NCBI GenBank assembly: GCA_026225295.1
Contig: JAMFSN010000309.1
Coordinates: 62,001 to 126,000 of the forward strand
Length of the DNA stretch: 64,000 nucleotides
Direction: 5' to 3'
Origin: Frankia alni
GTDB taxonomy: Bacteria; Actinomycetota; Actinomycetes; Frankiales; Frankiaceae
Numbering within the stretch: the first letter of the stretch is position 1; each line of letters begins with the position of its first letter. The notes beneath the pieces are model-generated. The model did not search any database. It was not told the DNA's origin and saw only the letters and a program-made list of their open reading frames with translations. Below are positions 1 to 9,116 of the stretch, in pieces. Made by a program: the position numbers and the translations under genes.

Positions 1-1097
1 CCGGTGGCACCACCGGGCTACCCAAGGGCGTGCTGTGGCGTCACGGCGACGCCCACCGCACGGCGATGGGTGGGCGCAATCCCCTGACCCGGCAACCATG
101 GGAAACGCTACCGGAGCTCACCGCGTTCGCGGCGACGAACCCGGCACCGCACGTGGCGTTGGCGGCGTCTCCGTACATGCACGGCGCTGGTCACTGGACG
201 GCCTTTCTCGCCCTGAACCAGGGCGGGACGGTGGTGATCCAGGACAATGTCGAGCGCCTCGATCCGGCCGATCTGTGCTCCGTGATCGATCGGGAGCAGG
301 TGACCTACCTGCAGATAATCGGCGACGCGTTCGCCCGTCCGATCGCCGACGAAATGGAGCGGGCCGGCTATGACCTGTCGTCCCTGCGCACCATCCAGTC
401 CGGCGGCGCGGCCCTGACGTCAACGGTGACGGCCCGACTCCTCGCGCGCCTGCCCACGGCGAGGCTCGTCGAGAGCCTCGGCTCGTCGGAGGGCGGCGGT
501 CAGGCCCTGCAGGTGATCACGGCCGGCGGAACGAATACAGCCGGGGCCTTTTCTCCCACCGAGGGATCGGTGGTCGTGGCCGCCAACTTCGAGCGGGTGC
601 TCAGCCCGGGCGAAGACGAGATCGGGTGGCTGACCAAGCGCGGCGACATCCCGCTCGGGTATCTCGGTGATCCGGACCGGACGGCTCGCACCTTCCCCAC
701 CATCGCCGGCGAGCGGATGGTGGTCCCCGGCGACCGGGCCCAGTGGCTCGCCGACGGCACCATCAGACTCCTCGGCCGCGACTCGGCGACCGTCAACTCG
801 GGTGGGGAGAAGATCTTCACCGAGGAGGTGGCGGCCGCGATCATCGCGCATCCCGATGTCTCCGACGTCGTGGTCGCTTCACGGCCATCGGAGCGGTGGG
901 GCCAGGAGGTCGTGGCGATCGTGGCGCTGCGCGACGGCGCCCGCGCGTCGCGGGACGATCTCGCCGAGGAAGCCGCCCGGCACGTCGCCCGTTACAAGCT
1001 GCCGAAGGCCTGGGTGTTCGTCGATGCCATCCAGCACACGAGTATCGGGAAGGCTGACCACCGCTGGGCCGCGAAGGTGGCCGCGACCGCGAGCTGA
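1..1097 (+). CDS. Acyl-CoA ligase (AMP-binding), 5'-truncated by window edge
   Basis: This is the C-terminal part of an adenylate-forming acyl-CoA synthetase, which activates a carboxylic acid to acyl-AMP and then to the CoA thioester. The reading frame is already open at base 3 and begins inside the phosphate-binding loop (GGTTGLPKGV), so roughly the first third of the protein lies outside the window. The hinge/A8 region is clear (GDRAQWLADGTIRLLGRD, then NSGGEKIFTEEV), and the C-terminal catalytic lysine is probably the K in HTSIGKADH. Stop is TGA at 1095-1097. It converges on the next gene with a 27-bp gap and no obvious hairpin. The acid substrate cannot be told; the neighbours suggest lipid, steroid or terpenoid-type acids. 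Confidence 0.9.
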   Translation, partial: GGTTGLPKGVLWRHGDAHRTAMGGRNPLTRQPWETLPELTAFAATNPAPHVALAASPYMHGAGHWTAFLALNQGGTVVIQDNVERLDPADLCSVIDREQVTYLQIIGDAFARPIADEMERAGYDLSSLRTIQSGGAALTSTVTARLLARLPTARLVESLGSSEGGGQALQVITAGGTNTAGAFSPTEGSVVVAANFERVLSPGEDEIGWLTKRGDIPLGYLGDPDRTARTFPTIAGERMVVPGDRAQWLADGTIRLLGRDSATVNSGGEKIFTEEVAAAIIAHPDVSDVVVASRPSERWGQEVVAIVALRDGARASRDDLAEEAARHVARYKLPKAWVFVDAIQHTSIGKADHRWAAKVAATAS

Positions 1098-1124
1098 CGA
1101 ATCCCCGCCGGGCCCGAGCCGGTC

Positions 1125-2147
1125 CTAGGACAGCTGCTCGGCCGCTTCCCGGGCGATCGAGGCGAGTAGCCGCGTCTTGGCCTCGAGTTGGCGGGCCCGG
1201 TCGGGGTCGGTGCCGGCGACCCTGACCCGCGCCCCGGCCATGATCACCGCCATCTTGAGGGTGGCCAGGGCCACGTAGAAGCTGATGTCGTCGAGATCGC
1301 GCTTACTGGCCCGCGCGTAGCGCTCGAGCAGTTCGTCGGTGGTTCCGAAGCCGGGATTCGACCGGTGGGCCTGGGTGCCGGTCCAGATCGACTCGGCGAT
1401 CTCGCCCCAGTACAGGACGAGCAGACCGACATCGGCGAGCGGGTCGCCCAGCGTCGACAGTTCCCAGTCCAGGACGCCGGCCATGGTGGTCGCCGGGTCC
1501 CGGCGGAAGATCGTGTTGTTGAACGAATAGTCGCCGTGCACGATGGCCGGCGCGCTCTGAGCCGGGAGGGAGGATCCCAGCCGCCGGACCGTTTCGTCGA
1601 TGTCGGGGACCTCGGCGAACCGGGTCGCCTCCCACTGCCGGGTCCACCGGCGGACCTGCCGTTCGAGGAAACCCGCGGGGCGCCCGAACGTCTCCAGACC
1701 GACCGCGGCCGGGTCGACGGCGTGCAGCGCGGCCAGGACGTCGATGAGTTCGTCGGTGCAGGCCCGGGCCTGCACCGCGTCGAGATGGGTGACGTCGTCG
1801 GCCGACCGGAACACGATGCCGTCGAGCCGGTCCATCAGGTAGAACGGCGTCCCCAGCACGCTGGGGTCAGCACACGTGCGGATCACCCGCGGGACGGGAA
1901 CGTCGGTGGCGCCCAGCGCCTGCAGCACCGTCCATTCCCGCTCCATGTCATTCGACGTGGCGGTGACGAACGCCGGCGGGCGACGCAGGATCCAGTCGTC
2001 GTCCCCGGTCCGGACCCGGAACGTCAGGTTGGACGCGCCGCCGGCGATCTGGTCGATCCGCAGATCGTCCCGCCCCAGCCACCGGGCCAGATCCTCGGGC
2101 ATGCGGTCCCCGGGCATACGGTCCCCGGGCCGGTGGCCGTCACTCAT
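1125..2147 (-). CDS. APH-family phosphotransferase (ACAD10/11-type kinase-like)
   Basis: 340-residue protein with the aminoglycoside/choline kinase fold. The catalytic loop reads VHGDYSFNN (HGDxxxxN) and the metal-binding segment is VLDWELSTLGDP. Members of this family sit beside acyl-CoA dehydrogenases in actinobacteria and are fused to them in eukaryotic ACAD10/11, where they phosphorylate 4-hydroxyacyl-CoA to allow dehydration. The context here is the same: the start ATG lies inside the last codons of the upstream acyl-CoA dehydrogenase (8-nt overlap), so the two are translationally coupled. The N-terminus carries a short repeat, GDRMPGDRMP. A role in hydroxyacyl-CoA processing is inferred from family and position; antibiotic resistance is unlikely. 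Confidence 0.85.
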   Translation of the reverse strand: MSDGHRPGDRMPGDRMPEDLARWLGRDDLRIDQIAGGASNLTFRVRTGDDDWILRRPPAFVTATSNDMEREWTVLQALGATDVPVPRVIRTCADPSVLGTPFYLMDRLDGIVFRSADDVTHLDAVQARACTDELIDVLAALHAVDPAAVGLETFGRPAGFLERQVRRWTRQWEATRFAEVPDIDETVRRLGSSLPAQSAPAIVHGDYSFNNTIFRRDPATTMAGVLDWELSTLGDPLADVGLLVLYWGEIAESIWTGTQAHRSNPGFGTTDELLERYARASKRDLDDISFYVALATLKMAVIMAGARVRVAGTDPDRARQLEAKTRLLASIAREAAEQLS

Positions 2148-3444
2148 TCGCGGTGGCCAGATCGAGGTATTCGGCGAACTGCTGCTCGGCCGAGGCCCGC
2201 CGGGTCGGGACGTGCTCGGTCGGGTACCCCTCGACCGCCGCGTAGCCCTTCAACACGTTGCGCGCGATGAAGCTTTTGTGGACCTCGTCGGCCCCGTCGC
2301 TGATCCGGTAGTTACGGGCCAGCCGGTACATGGCCTCCAGCGGCAGGTCGGTTGAGAAGCCCATCGCTCCGTGGACCTGGATCGAGCGGTCGATGACGTT
2401 GTAGAGCACCCGGGCGCCCCAGTACTTGACCTGCGCGATCTGGACCCGGGTCTGCTCGGGGCCGTAGGTGTCCCAGTGCCAGGCGGTGTGCAGGGTCAGC
2501 AGCCGGGCGGCGTCGATCTCGGTCCGCGACTCGGCGATGAAGTCCTGGATGAACTGCTTGTTCCCCAGCGGACGGCCGTGCACCGTTCGGCTGACGGCCC
2601 GTTCGCACATCATGTCGAAGGCCCGCCGGCTCTGGCCGATCCAGCGCATCGCGTGGTGGATGCGGCCGCCGGACAAGCGCTTCTGAGCCAACGTGAACCC
2701 GGAGCCGGGTTCGCCGATGAGGTTCTCGCGCGGCACCCGGCAGTCGGTGAACTCCAGCTCGGCGTGGCCGCCGGCGTGCCGGTCGCCGGGTCCGGGCCAC
2801 GGGTGGTCCATCGTGCCGACGTCCCGCAGGATGCGCAGGCCCGGGGTATCGCGCTCGACGACGAGCATCGACGCCCGGTCGTACGGCCCCGCGTCGGGGT
2901 TCGTGACGACCATCGCGATGATGAAGTCCGCGTGCGCGGCGTTCGAGGCGAACCACTTCCGCCCGTTGATCACGTATGTGTCACCATCGAGGACCGCGGT
3001 CGTCGTGAGGGTGGTCGGGTCCGACCCGGACACCTCCGGTTCGGTCAGCGCGAAGCAGGACCGCAGCTTGCCGTCCAGCAGCGGCCACAGCCACCGCTGT
3101 TTCTGCTCATCGTTGGCGCCGACCGCGAGCAGCTCGCTGTTCCCGGAGTCGGGCGCCTGGTTACCGAACAGGATCGTCGCCGACCGGGTACGGCCCAGGA
3201 TCTCGTGCATCAGGGCCAGCCGAAGCTGTCCCATCCCCTGCCCGCCGAGGTCCCGGTCCAGATGCGCGGCCCACAGACCGCGGTCCTTGACCCGCTGCTT
3301 GATCGGCTCGGTGGCCCGCTGCCAGGCCTCCACGCTCAGCTGGCTCTGGACCAGATCGAGCGGCTCGATCTCGTTCACCACAACGTCGCGGATCCAGTCC
3401 AGATCCTCCTGGAACTCGGGCTCGGTGTGAAAGTCCCAGACCAT
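2140..3444 (-). CDS. Acyl-CoA dehydrogenase (ACAD10/11-like)
   Basis: 434-residue FAD-dependent acyl-CoA dehydrogenase that introduces an alpha,beta double bond into an acyl-CoA. Family marks are the FAD/substrate segment CFALTEPEVSGSDPTT (about residue 130), the arginine-rich helix after GGRIHHAMRWIGQ, and the C-terminal segment NYRISDGADEVHKSFIA, where the Glu of DEVH is the likely catalytic base as in ACAD10/11-type enzymes. The start chosen is ATG 3444, six bases after a perfect AGGAGG (3451-3456); an in-frame TTG three bases upstream sits too close to it. It is the middle gene of a ligase/dehydrogenase/kinase operon: 49 bp after the ligase and overlapping the kinase by 8 nt. Confidence 0.92.
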   Translation of the reverse strand: MVWDFHTEPEFQEDLDWIRDVVVNEIEPLDLVQSQLSVEAWQRATEPIKQRVKDRGLWAAHLDRDLGGQGMGQLRLALMHEILGRTRSATILFGNQAPDSGNSELLAVGANDEQKQRWLWPLLDGKLRSCFALTEPEVSGSDPTTLTTTAVLDGDTYVINGRKWFASNAAHADFIIAMVVTNPDAGPYDRASMLVVERDTPGLRILRDVGTMDHPWPGPGDRHAGGHAELEFTDCRVPRENLIGEPGSGFTLAQKRLSGGRIHHAMRWIGQSRRAFDMMCERAVSRTVHGRPLGNKQFIQDFIAESRTEIDAARLLTLHTAWHWDTYGPEQTRVQIAQVKYWGARVLYNVIDRSIQVHGAMGFSTDLPLEAMYRLARNYRISDGADEVHKSFIARNVLKGYAAVEGYPTEHVPTRRASAEQQFAEYLDLATANE

Positions 3445-3493
3445 CAAAGGCCTCCTGTCTGTGTCCGACCCCGGCGGCCGGGGGGAACCCGGC

Positions 3494-5104
3494 TCAGCCG
3501 AGCAGCGGTGCGAGGCGGGTGCGGTCGTCGTCGTCGAGCGGCCGCAGCGGTTCGCCCTTCGCCGGGCGCCACACCACCGGTTCCGGCCGCCAGGCCTCGC
3601 GGCGCAGCCGCCGCTTGTCGATCTTCATGCTGGCCAGCTTCGGGAGTTCCGCCGTCACCCGAACGAAAGCCGGCACCCATTTGGGCCCGAGATCCGGCTG
3701 CTCGGCCAGGAAAGCGTCAAACCCGGCGGGATCGAACCGGGCCCCGGAACGCAGTTCCAGAGCGGTCATGACCCGGTCCCCCACCGGGTCGTCCGGCACG
3801 GCGTACACCGCGACGGACCGGACCTCGGGATGGCGGGCCAGGATGGCCTCCACCGGTGCGGCGGCGAAGTTCTCACCGTCGACCCGTAGCCACTCGTTCG
3901 AACGCCCGGCGAAGTACAGCCACCCGTCGGCGTCGCGGTACGCAAGATCACCGGACCAGTAGAACCCGTCGCGGAACCGGTCGTGGGTCGCTTCCGCGTT
4001 GTTGTAGTAGCCCTCGAATCCCCCGGTCGGCGCGGTCTCGACAATCTCGCCGACCGCTTCCTCGAGGTTGGCCGGCCGCCCTTCGGGACCGAGGATCACC
4101 GCCGGGCATTCGTTGCCCGTGTCCGGGTCGAGCACCTTGACCGAGGCATCGGCCGTGCCGAGCGCGCCGTCCGGCATCGAGGGGTCACGCCGGATGATGA
4201 TGATGCCTTCGGTCGAACCGTAGCTGTCGCGCACGAGGCAGCCGAAGCGACGGGCGAAGTCGCGGATGTCCCGGGTCGACGCCTCGTTGCCGATCGCCAG
4301 CCGCAGCGGGCCGTCAGCATCGCCGGGCTGTTCGGGCGTGGCCACAATGTAGTTGAGGACCTTGCCGGTGTAGGTCAGCATCGACGCGCCGAACCGGCGG
4401 ATGTCCGACCGGGTGTTCGACGCGGAGAACCTCGGCCGGGTCGCGAGCGGGATACCGGCATTGAGGGCCGACGACCAGCCCGTGAACAGCGAACTGGAGT
4501 GGAAGAACGGCAGCGGTGAATAGACCACATCACCGGCGGCCAGCTGGGCGATGGTCGCCACGTGGGCGCCGGTCCGCGCGAAGCGTCCCTGGGTGCAGCG
4601 CACCGCCTTCGGGAGCCCGGTCGAGCCGGACGTGAAGATCAGCAGGAACAGGTCGTCATCGGTGACCGGCCGGCCGCTCGCCGTCGGCGGCGCCCCGGCC
4701 AGCCGCGCCGCGTACTCGTCGCTGTCGACGAGCAGCACCCGGTCGGCGGCCAGGCCGGTGTCCGTGCCCTCGAGCAGCGGCTCGTAGCCGGACGCGGTGA
4801 CCAGCAGCTGGCAGTCGGCGTGCCGCACCAGCTGCCCGAGCTGGTCGCCCCGGTAGGTCGCGTTGATGCCGACGACCACCGCTCCCGACAGCGCCGCCGC
4901 GGCCAGCCAGAACACGTAGTCGGGCACGTTGTCCAACAGCACACCGATGTGGGGCGGTCGTTCCGGGTCGTGGACCGCCTCGAACAACGCCGCCCGCCGG
5001 GCCGCCTCCTCGACCAGCTGCCGGTACGTCCACCGCCCATCGCCGATGAGCAGTGCCACGGCGTCGCTGTCGGCCCGCTGACGCAGGAGCTCCGCGGCGG
5101 TCAT
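3494..5104 (-). CDS. Acyl-CoA ligase (FadD-type)
   Basis: 536-residue AMP-dependent acyl-CoA synthetase of full family length. Visible motifs are the P-loop FTSGSTGLPKAVRCTQG (about residue 153), YGSTEG, the A7/A8 region YWSGDLAYRDADGWLYFAGR and the C-terminal lysine region KLASMKIDKRRL. It is the first gene of the operon running down to 1125, so it probably activates the acid that the next gene dehydrogenates. ATG 5104 follows GGAGGAG. About 50 bp upstream on the same strand is a TAAGAT -10-like box, abutted by tandem TCGA hexamers shared with seven other sites in this window. Confidence 0.92.
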   Translation of the reverse strand: MTAAELLRQRADSDAVALLIGDGRWTYRQLVEEAARRAALFEAVHDPERPPHIGVLLDNVPDYVFWLAAAALSGAVVVGINATYRGDQLGQLVRHADCQLLVTASGYEPLLEGTDTGLAADRVLLVDSDEYAARLAGAPPTASGRPVTDDDLFLLIFTSGSTGLPKAVRCTQGRFARTGAHVATIAQLAAGDVVYSPLPFFHSSSLFTGWSSALNAGIPLATRPRFSASNTRSDIRRFGASMLTYTGKVLNYIVATPEQPGDADGPLRLAIGNEASTRDIRDFARRFGCLVRDSYGSTEGIIIIRRDPSMPDGALGTADASVKVLDPDTGNECPAVILGPEGRPANLEEAVGEIVETAPTGGFEGYYNNAEATHDRFRDGFYWSGDLAYRDADGWLYFAGRSNEWLRVDGENFAAAPVEAILARHPEVRSVAVYAVPDDPVGDRVMTALELRSGARFDPAGFDAFLAEQPDLGPKWVPAFVRVTAELPKLASMKIDKRRLRREAWRPEPVVWRPAKGEPLRPLDDDDRTRLAPLLG

Positions 5105-5153
5105 TCGCCCTCCTCCATCGACAGACCCACCCGGCCGGGCAGTCAGGAAGCAA

Positions 5154-5180
5154 ATCTTAACATCGACGTCGATATAGACC
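5154..5180 (-). promoter_or_regulatory. Tandem TYGANN motif, site A (promoter of acyl-CoA ligase operon)
   Basis: On the minus strand three 6-bp units of TMKATN/TCGACG/TCGATG type run directly into TAAGAT (bases 5159-5154), which is placed as a -10 box 50 bp before ATG 5104. The core ATCGACGTCGAT is a perfect 12-bp palindrome. The AT-rich block stands out from the surrounding high-GC DNA and matches the seven other sites listed here. Confidence 0.6.
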
Positions 5181-5274
5181 TAGGGTCCGTTGCCGGGCGA
5201 TCGAACCACCGCTCGTGAGCGATGGGGGGCAGACCGGCGACATCGGCGGCCGCGCCCCCAGCTCGCCCAGCGGT

Positions 5275-5302
5275 ATATATCGACATCGATTTCGACTATA
5301 GT
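5275..5302 (+). promoter_or_regulatory. Tandem TYGANN motif, site B (promoter of SnoaL-like gene)
   Basis: Three units, TCGACA, TCGATT and TCGACT, are followed directly by TATAGT (5297-5302). The GTG start of the next gene lies at 5309, only 6 nt after this -10-like box and with no ribosome binding site, which implies a leaderless transcript. There is no good -35 box 17-18 bp upstream, so the repeats may stand in for it by binding an activator. Confidence 0.6.
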
Positions 5303-5308
5303 GCCACG

Positions 5309-5713
5309 GTGAGCGCACTCGCACCGTCTGACGACGCCGCCATCCGCAGCACCCTGGCGCTCTATTGCCACCGATGCGACGACGGTGACATCGCCGGGGT
5401 GGTTGATCTCTTCATCCCGGACGGGATCTTCACGTTCGGCCGAACGGTGGCTCGCGGTTCCTCGGCCCTCGCCGAGTTCTTCCACGCTTCCCAGGGCCGG
5501 CCCGAACAACGCGGCAAACACCTCACGGTCAACTCGGTGATGGAGCCGGGCACCGGCGTCGTCCGGGTGGTCTCCGACTTCCTGTTCCTGCGCCTGGACG
5601 AGAACCGCATCATCCCCGCGATGGCCGGCCGCTACGACGACACTCTGGTCAGGACGGCGGGCCGGTGGCAGATCGCTCGACGCGACGCGGTGCTCATGAA
5701 ACGACCCACCTGA
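5309..5713 (+). CDS. SnoaL/NTF2-like small protein (1)
   Basis: 134-residue single-domain protein of the SnoaL/NTF2-like alpha+beta cone fold. Family signs are the early helix AIRSTLALYCHRCDDGDI, the aspartate-rich loop VVDLFIPDGIFTFGRTVARG and the final strand GRWQIARRDAVLMKR. Relatives are cyclases, isomerases, dehydratases or ligand binders, and many have no known reaction, so the substrate is unknown. The start is GTG 5309 because it begins immediately after a promoter-like TATAGT with no Shine-Dalgarno, as in leaderless actinobacterial mRNAs. It is divergent from the acyl-CoA ligase operon, and both promoters carry the same tandem-hexamer motif. It converges on the P450 gene with a 19-bp gap. 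Confidence 0.8.
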   Translation: MSALAPSDDAAIRSTLALYCHRCDDGDIAGVVDLFIPDGIFTFGRTVARGSSALAEFFHASQGRPEQRGKHLTVNSVMEPGTGVVRVVSDFLFLRLDENRIIPAMAGRYDDTLVRTAGRWQIARRDAVLMKRPT

Positions 5714-5732
5714 CCGGTGCGCAGCCGGGTCC

Positions 5733-7130
5733 CTACGGGCGAGCGGTGACCGTCACCGGCATGCGCTTGACGCCGTTGACGAAGTTGCTCGTCAGGTATT
5801 CCGCTTCGCCCGTCTGGATCGTTGCCGCGCGCTCGGCCAGGCGGCCGAACAGCGCCCGGAGCTGGGCCCGCGCCAAGCTGGCCCCCAGGCAGAAATGGAC
5901 CCCACCCCCACCAAACCCGACGTGCGGGTTCGGGTCACGCGCGATGTCGAACCGTTCGGGTGCGTCGAAGGCTGCCTCATCCTGGTTGGCCGACTCGTAG
6001 AACATCACCACCGGGGCGCCCGCGGTGAGTGGCACGCCCGCCAGTTCCGTGTCACGCGTCGCCGTTCGGCGGAAGTGGATGACCGGGCTGGCGCACCGGA
6101 CAATCTCCTCGATCGTCGACGGGAGGAGGGACAGGTCGGCCTGGAGCCGCTCCCATTCACCGGGGTTCGCGGCAAACAGGCGCACGCCGTGACTCGTACT
6201 GGTCCGGGTCGTGTCGTTCGCCGCGGTGGCGAACAGGACGAAGATCCCACCGAGCATCTGGTCACTCAACGGCTCGCCGTCGATCGTCGAACTGACCAGC
6301 GTCGACAGGACGTCGTCGCCCGGGTGGGCGCGGCGGGCCGCGATGAGCTCGCCGGCGAGCCGATGCAGCGTCATGGCCGACTCGATCGCGACGGTGGTGC
6401 TGTCCTTGCCCTCCGTCGCGAACTCCGGGTCCTGGGCCGCGATCTGCCCTTCGGCGGCCCGATAGAACTCGGCGCGCATCGACTCGGGAATACCCATCAT
6501 GTTCGAGATCGTCCAGAGCGGCAGCTTCATGGCCAGGTCCCCGACCACATCTCCCCCGCCCCGCTCGACGAACGCGTCGACGATCCGGTTCGCTTCGGCG
6601 ACGATGCCGTCGTCGAGTCGCGCGATCCGCCGTGGGGTGAAAGCGCTGCTGACGATCCGCCGCATCTCGGTGTGCCGCGGTGGGTCCATGACCAGGAACG
6701 ACGCGTTGAGCTCCAGCAGGTCGACCGGAACGTCGCCCAGGCCCACCCCCTGGGCGGAGCAGAACAGGTCGGGGTGCCGGCTCACGTACTGCACGTCGGC
6801 GAGCCGGGTGACCGCCCAGAAGCCGCTTTTCTGGGGGGCGAGGCTGAAGACGCTGGGCTCCTGGTAGCTGACCGGCGCCGTGCGGCGCAGCTCCGCGAAG
6901 ACCGGCGCGCGTTCCGACGCGGGCTGGGCCCAGAAAGCACGCTGGGACAGTGACGGAGCGGTGAGCGCGGCGTTGGGCGCGGTGTTTTCCACGTCGGTGT
7001 CTTTCACGTCGGTGTCTTTCACGTCAATGCTCTCCCAATCGGCGCGCCCCACGGGAGGGTTTTCCCCGTCAGTCGCCATCGGACGGTGCCCATCGGCCTC
7101 GTCGCGCAGCTTGCGTTTCAGCGGCTCCAT
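5733..7130 (-). CDS. Cytochrome P450 (1)
   Basis: 465-residue bacterial P450 that should hydroxylate a small hydrophobic substrate using ferredoxin electrons. Motifs are the I-helix oxygen-binding segment FVLFATAANDTTRT (AxxDT), the K-helix EEIVR (ExxR) and the haem loop HVGFGGGGVHFCLGASLAR, whose Cys is the haem ligand. The protein is longer than the usual ~410 residues: the first ~60 residues are a low-complexity extension with the repeat DVKDTDVKDT, encoded by an 18-bp direct repeat near 6985-7025. A shorter start at the internal ATG (Met18, MATDGENPP) is possible; neither start has a strong ribosome binding site. No ferredoxin gene lies beside it. CYP125/CYP124-like sterol or terpenoid enzymes are plausible relatives, but the substrate is not determined. 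Confidence 0.92.
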   Translation of the reverse strand: MEPLKRKLRDEADGHRPMATDGENPPVGRADWESIDVKDTDVKDTDVENTAPNAALTAPSLSQRAFWAQPASERAPVFAELRRTAPVSYQEPSVFSLAPQKSGFWAVTRLADVQYVSRHPDLFCSAQGVGLGDVPVDLLELNASFLVMDPPRHTEMRRIVSSAFTPRRIARLDDGIVAEANRIVDAFVERGGGDVVGDLAMKLPLWTISNMMGIPESMRAEFYRAAEGQIAAQDPEFATEGKDSTTVAIESAMTLHRLAGELIAARRAHPGDDVLSTLVSSTIDGEPLSDQMLGGIFVLFATAANDTTRTSTSHGVRLFAANPGEWERLQADLSLLPSTIEEIVRCASPVIHFRRTATRDTELAGVPLTAGAPVVMFYESANQDEAAFDAPERFDIARDPNPHVGFGGGGVHFCLGASLARAQLRALFGRLAERAATIQTGEAEYLTSNFVNGVKRMPVTVTARP

Positions 7131-7467
7131 CGAGCTTCGCCTGCCGACCCGGGTACCACTGTGCGGCGCTGTCGTCCGTCATCCAGCTCCCCGTCCCATC
7201 CGATAGGACAATCGTGCAGTTTTGTCTCATCGGGCGTGCGGCACAGTACCCCGTGACGCCCTCCGAGGCCGCCCGTCCGTGGCGGTGGTCGAAGGATGGT
7301 TCGCCCACCGCCCAGACCGAGCCGGTAGGAGAGACCATCCTCATCAACCTCGGACTCGACGTCAACGTCGACACTAAGATACGGTCTGGCCCTGCCGGGG
7401 ACCGGCACGCCACTGATCGGCATGACTGGACGCTGGTCGCCGCCGGGCGCCCTCACGACGGAGGAAG
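7131..7467. other. Divergent intergenic region, P450 / SnoaL-like gene
   Basis: Non-coding on both strands apart from weak shadow frames. It holds site C of the tandem-hexamer motif (7356-7380) reading toward the SnoaL-like gene. Nearer the P450 there is a loose inverted repeat with GACAA/TTGTC arms around 7207-7227 that could serve the P450 promoter. Confidence 0.5.
7356..7380 (+). promoter_or_regulatory. Tandem TYGANN motif, site C
   Basis: Units TCGACG, TCAACG and TCGACA lead, after two bases, into TAAGAT (7375-7380), the same -10-like hexamer as at site A. The following gene starts 87 bp downstream at ATG 7468 with its own GGAGGAAG ribosome binding site. Confidence 0.6.
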
Positions 7468-7866
7468 ATGCTTCCCACCCCCGAGGATCACGTTGCCATC
7501 AGCGGTCTGCTCGCCCGCTATTGCCTGACCCTCGATCTCGATGACGTCGAGGGGTGGGTCGCGCTGTTCACCCCGGACGCCCGCTACGAGGTCTACGGGC
7601 GTACCTACAGCGGCCACGACGGATTGCGCGCCATGATGACCGCGGCGCCTGGTGGGCTGCACCTGGGCGGGCCGCCCGTGATCGAACTCCTCGATCCGGA
7701 TCACGCCCGTACGACCCGGAACCTGCAGTTCATCCCGTGCGAGGGCGTCGCCCGCAGCGCGGTTTATTCTGACGAACTCGTTCGGACGCCGGGCGGTTGG
7801 CGTATCGCCACGTGCCGGTGCCGGTTCCTCACCCCGAACGGTCTCGCTGACCGGCCGGCCCGCTAG
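7468..7866 (+). CDS. SnoaL/NTF2-like small protein (2)
   Basis: 132-residue NTF2-like protein similar in layout to the one at 5309: helix ISGLLARYCLTLDLDDVEGW, loop VALFTPDARYEVYGRTYSG and C-terminal GGWRIATCRCRF. The start ATG is preceded by GGAGGAAG. The first helices and the F-x-PDAxYxVYGRTxxG segment are shared with the 5309 protein, so the two are probably distant paralogues. The reaction is unknown; members of this fold act as ring isomerases, dehydratases or ligand carriers. It is transcribed away from the P450 gene under site C of the tandem-hexamer motif. Confidence 0.8.
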   Translation: MLPTPEDHVAISGLLARYCLTLDLDDVEGWVALFTPDARYEVYGRTYSGHDGLRAMMTAAPGGLHLGGPPVIELLDPDHARTTRNLQFIPCEGVARSAVYSDELVRTPGGWRIATCRCRFLTPNGLADRPAR

Positions 7867-8070
7867 CGGCGCCCTCGGGCCCCAGGTTCCCTTCGCTCCG
7901 GACCGGCACGCCGTGCACCTGGACGACGGAGCGCCCGGCACCGCCGACCTGTCGATCATCACCGTCCAGCGTCGCGTTCCGCTTCCGGTCCCGTCTCGAG
8001 CGGCACGGGCCGTACCGTCTCCACCCATCGGCGCCACCGGACGAGAATCGTGCCCCTGGATATCGGTTGC

Positions 8071-8778
8071 TCAGACGTCCGGTGTCGCTTTACCAGCCGC
8101 TGGACCCGGCCGTATCCCAAGGGCGTTGGTCCAGATCAAGGTGAGTTGATCAACGGCCGTCTCGAAGTCGAAAGTGGTGCTGGAGTTGAACAGGAAATCC
8201 GCGAAGTTCGCCACCATACCGCCCAGCGCCTGGGCGGCGTAAGCGGGGTCGATCGCCGGATCAGCGAGATTCTGCTCCTGCAGCAGGCGAGTACGACGAT
8301 CAATCACGCGCGCGAACTCTTCCTGCCGTTGCAGGCGTGTTGCGCGGACCTCCAGGTCGATCGTGGCAACCTGATTGATGACGTTTATGATCTTGTTGTT
8401 GGTCGCATAGGTCTGGAGATAGTGGCGGTTCGCCGCGCGGATACGCTCAACGGGATCGACATCAGCGGGCGCCGGATCGACCGTGAGCAAGTTGAGCTCG
8501 ACCGAATCCACGACCTCTCTGAAGATCTCCTCCTTGGATACAAAATATGTATAAAAGGAGCCGTGCGACATACCCGCAACATCGCAGATATCAGCGACCC
8601 GCGCATACAGGAAGCCGTCCCGCTCGAACACGATCCGGGCCGCTCGGACAAGTTGACCCCGGGATTCGCGGCCGCGGCTCGTACGGCCCGTACCGCGACG
8701 CTTCTCCGGGGGTTGACCGCCACGCCGAGTGCGACCGGCGCCAGGCCCCACAATTTGACGCTGGATGCGCTCAGACAT
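8071..8778 (-). CDS. TetR-family regulator (1)
   Basis: 235-residue TetR-type repressor. A basic tail of about 40 residues precedes the HTH domain, whose recognition segment is DVAGMSHGSFYTYFVSKEEI. The C-terminal ligand domain (about residues 90-230) is of normal length and has no recognisable effector signature. The start is ATG 8778 with AAAGGA upstream; an open frame continues 5' but has no family similarity. It is transcribed alone, away from the carboxyltransferase gene. Likely targets are its own promoter and neighbouring catabolic genes, but no clear palindrome was found next to its start. Confidence 0.88.
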   Translation of the reverse strand: MSERIQRQIVGPGAGRTRRGGQPPEKRRGTGRTSRGRESRGQLVRAARIVFERDGFLYARVADICDVAGMSHGSFYTYFVSKEEIFREVVDSVELNLLTVDPAPADVDPVERIRAANRHYLQTYATNNKIINVINQVATIDLEVRATRLQRQEEFARVIDRRTRLLQEQNLADPAIDPAYAAQALGGMVANFADFLFNSSTTFDFETAVDQLTLIWTNALGIRPGPAAGKATPDV

Positions 8779-9116
8779 ACGGATCCTTTCCGACTGACAG
8801 ATGGTAGCAAATAGGTGAGCCGATGCCGATACACGCACCCGGCACCGGGCCGTGCGGAGGCTCATGCGGCACGACCATCCCTCGAAGGGTCGCATTCCCA
8901 GTGTCAGGGGGCCCGTTTCGTTCCGGTCGGATCTGTACGGGGGTTGGACGCACCCACGCTCGTTGTCCCCCACCGCCCTACGCCCCACGATTCTTCGCGG
9001 TTACCCCTTGGCGTTGACCGTACGGAGGACCTCCGGGAAGGACTCACAGCGTTCTTCGAGCGACGGCCGCCCGGGTGGTCAGGCCGCTGAGCGCCGGCCG
9101 CCCGTTCCCAGCGCGG
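8779..9116. other. Intergenic stretch without recognised gene
   Basis: About 340 bp between the TetR start and the stop of the carboxyltransferase gene. Open frames on both strands lack family motifs and look like GC-driven shadows. It should contain the TetR promoter; no repeat or hairpin stood out. Confidence 0.4.
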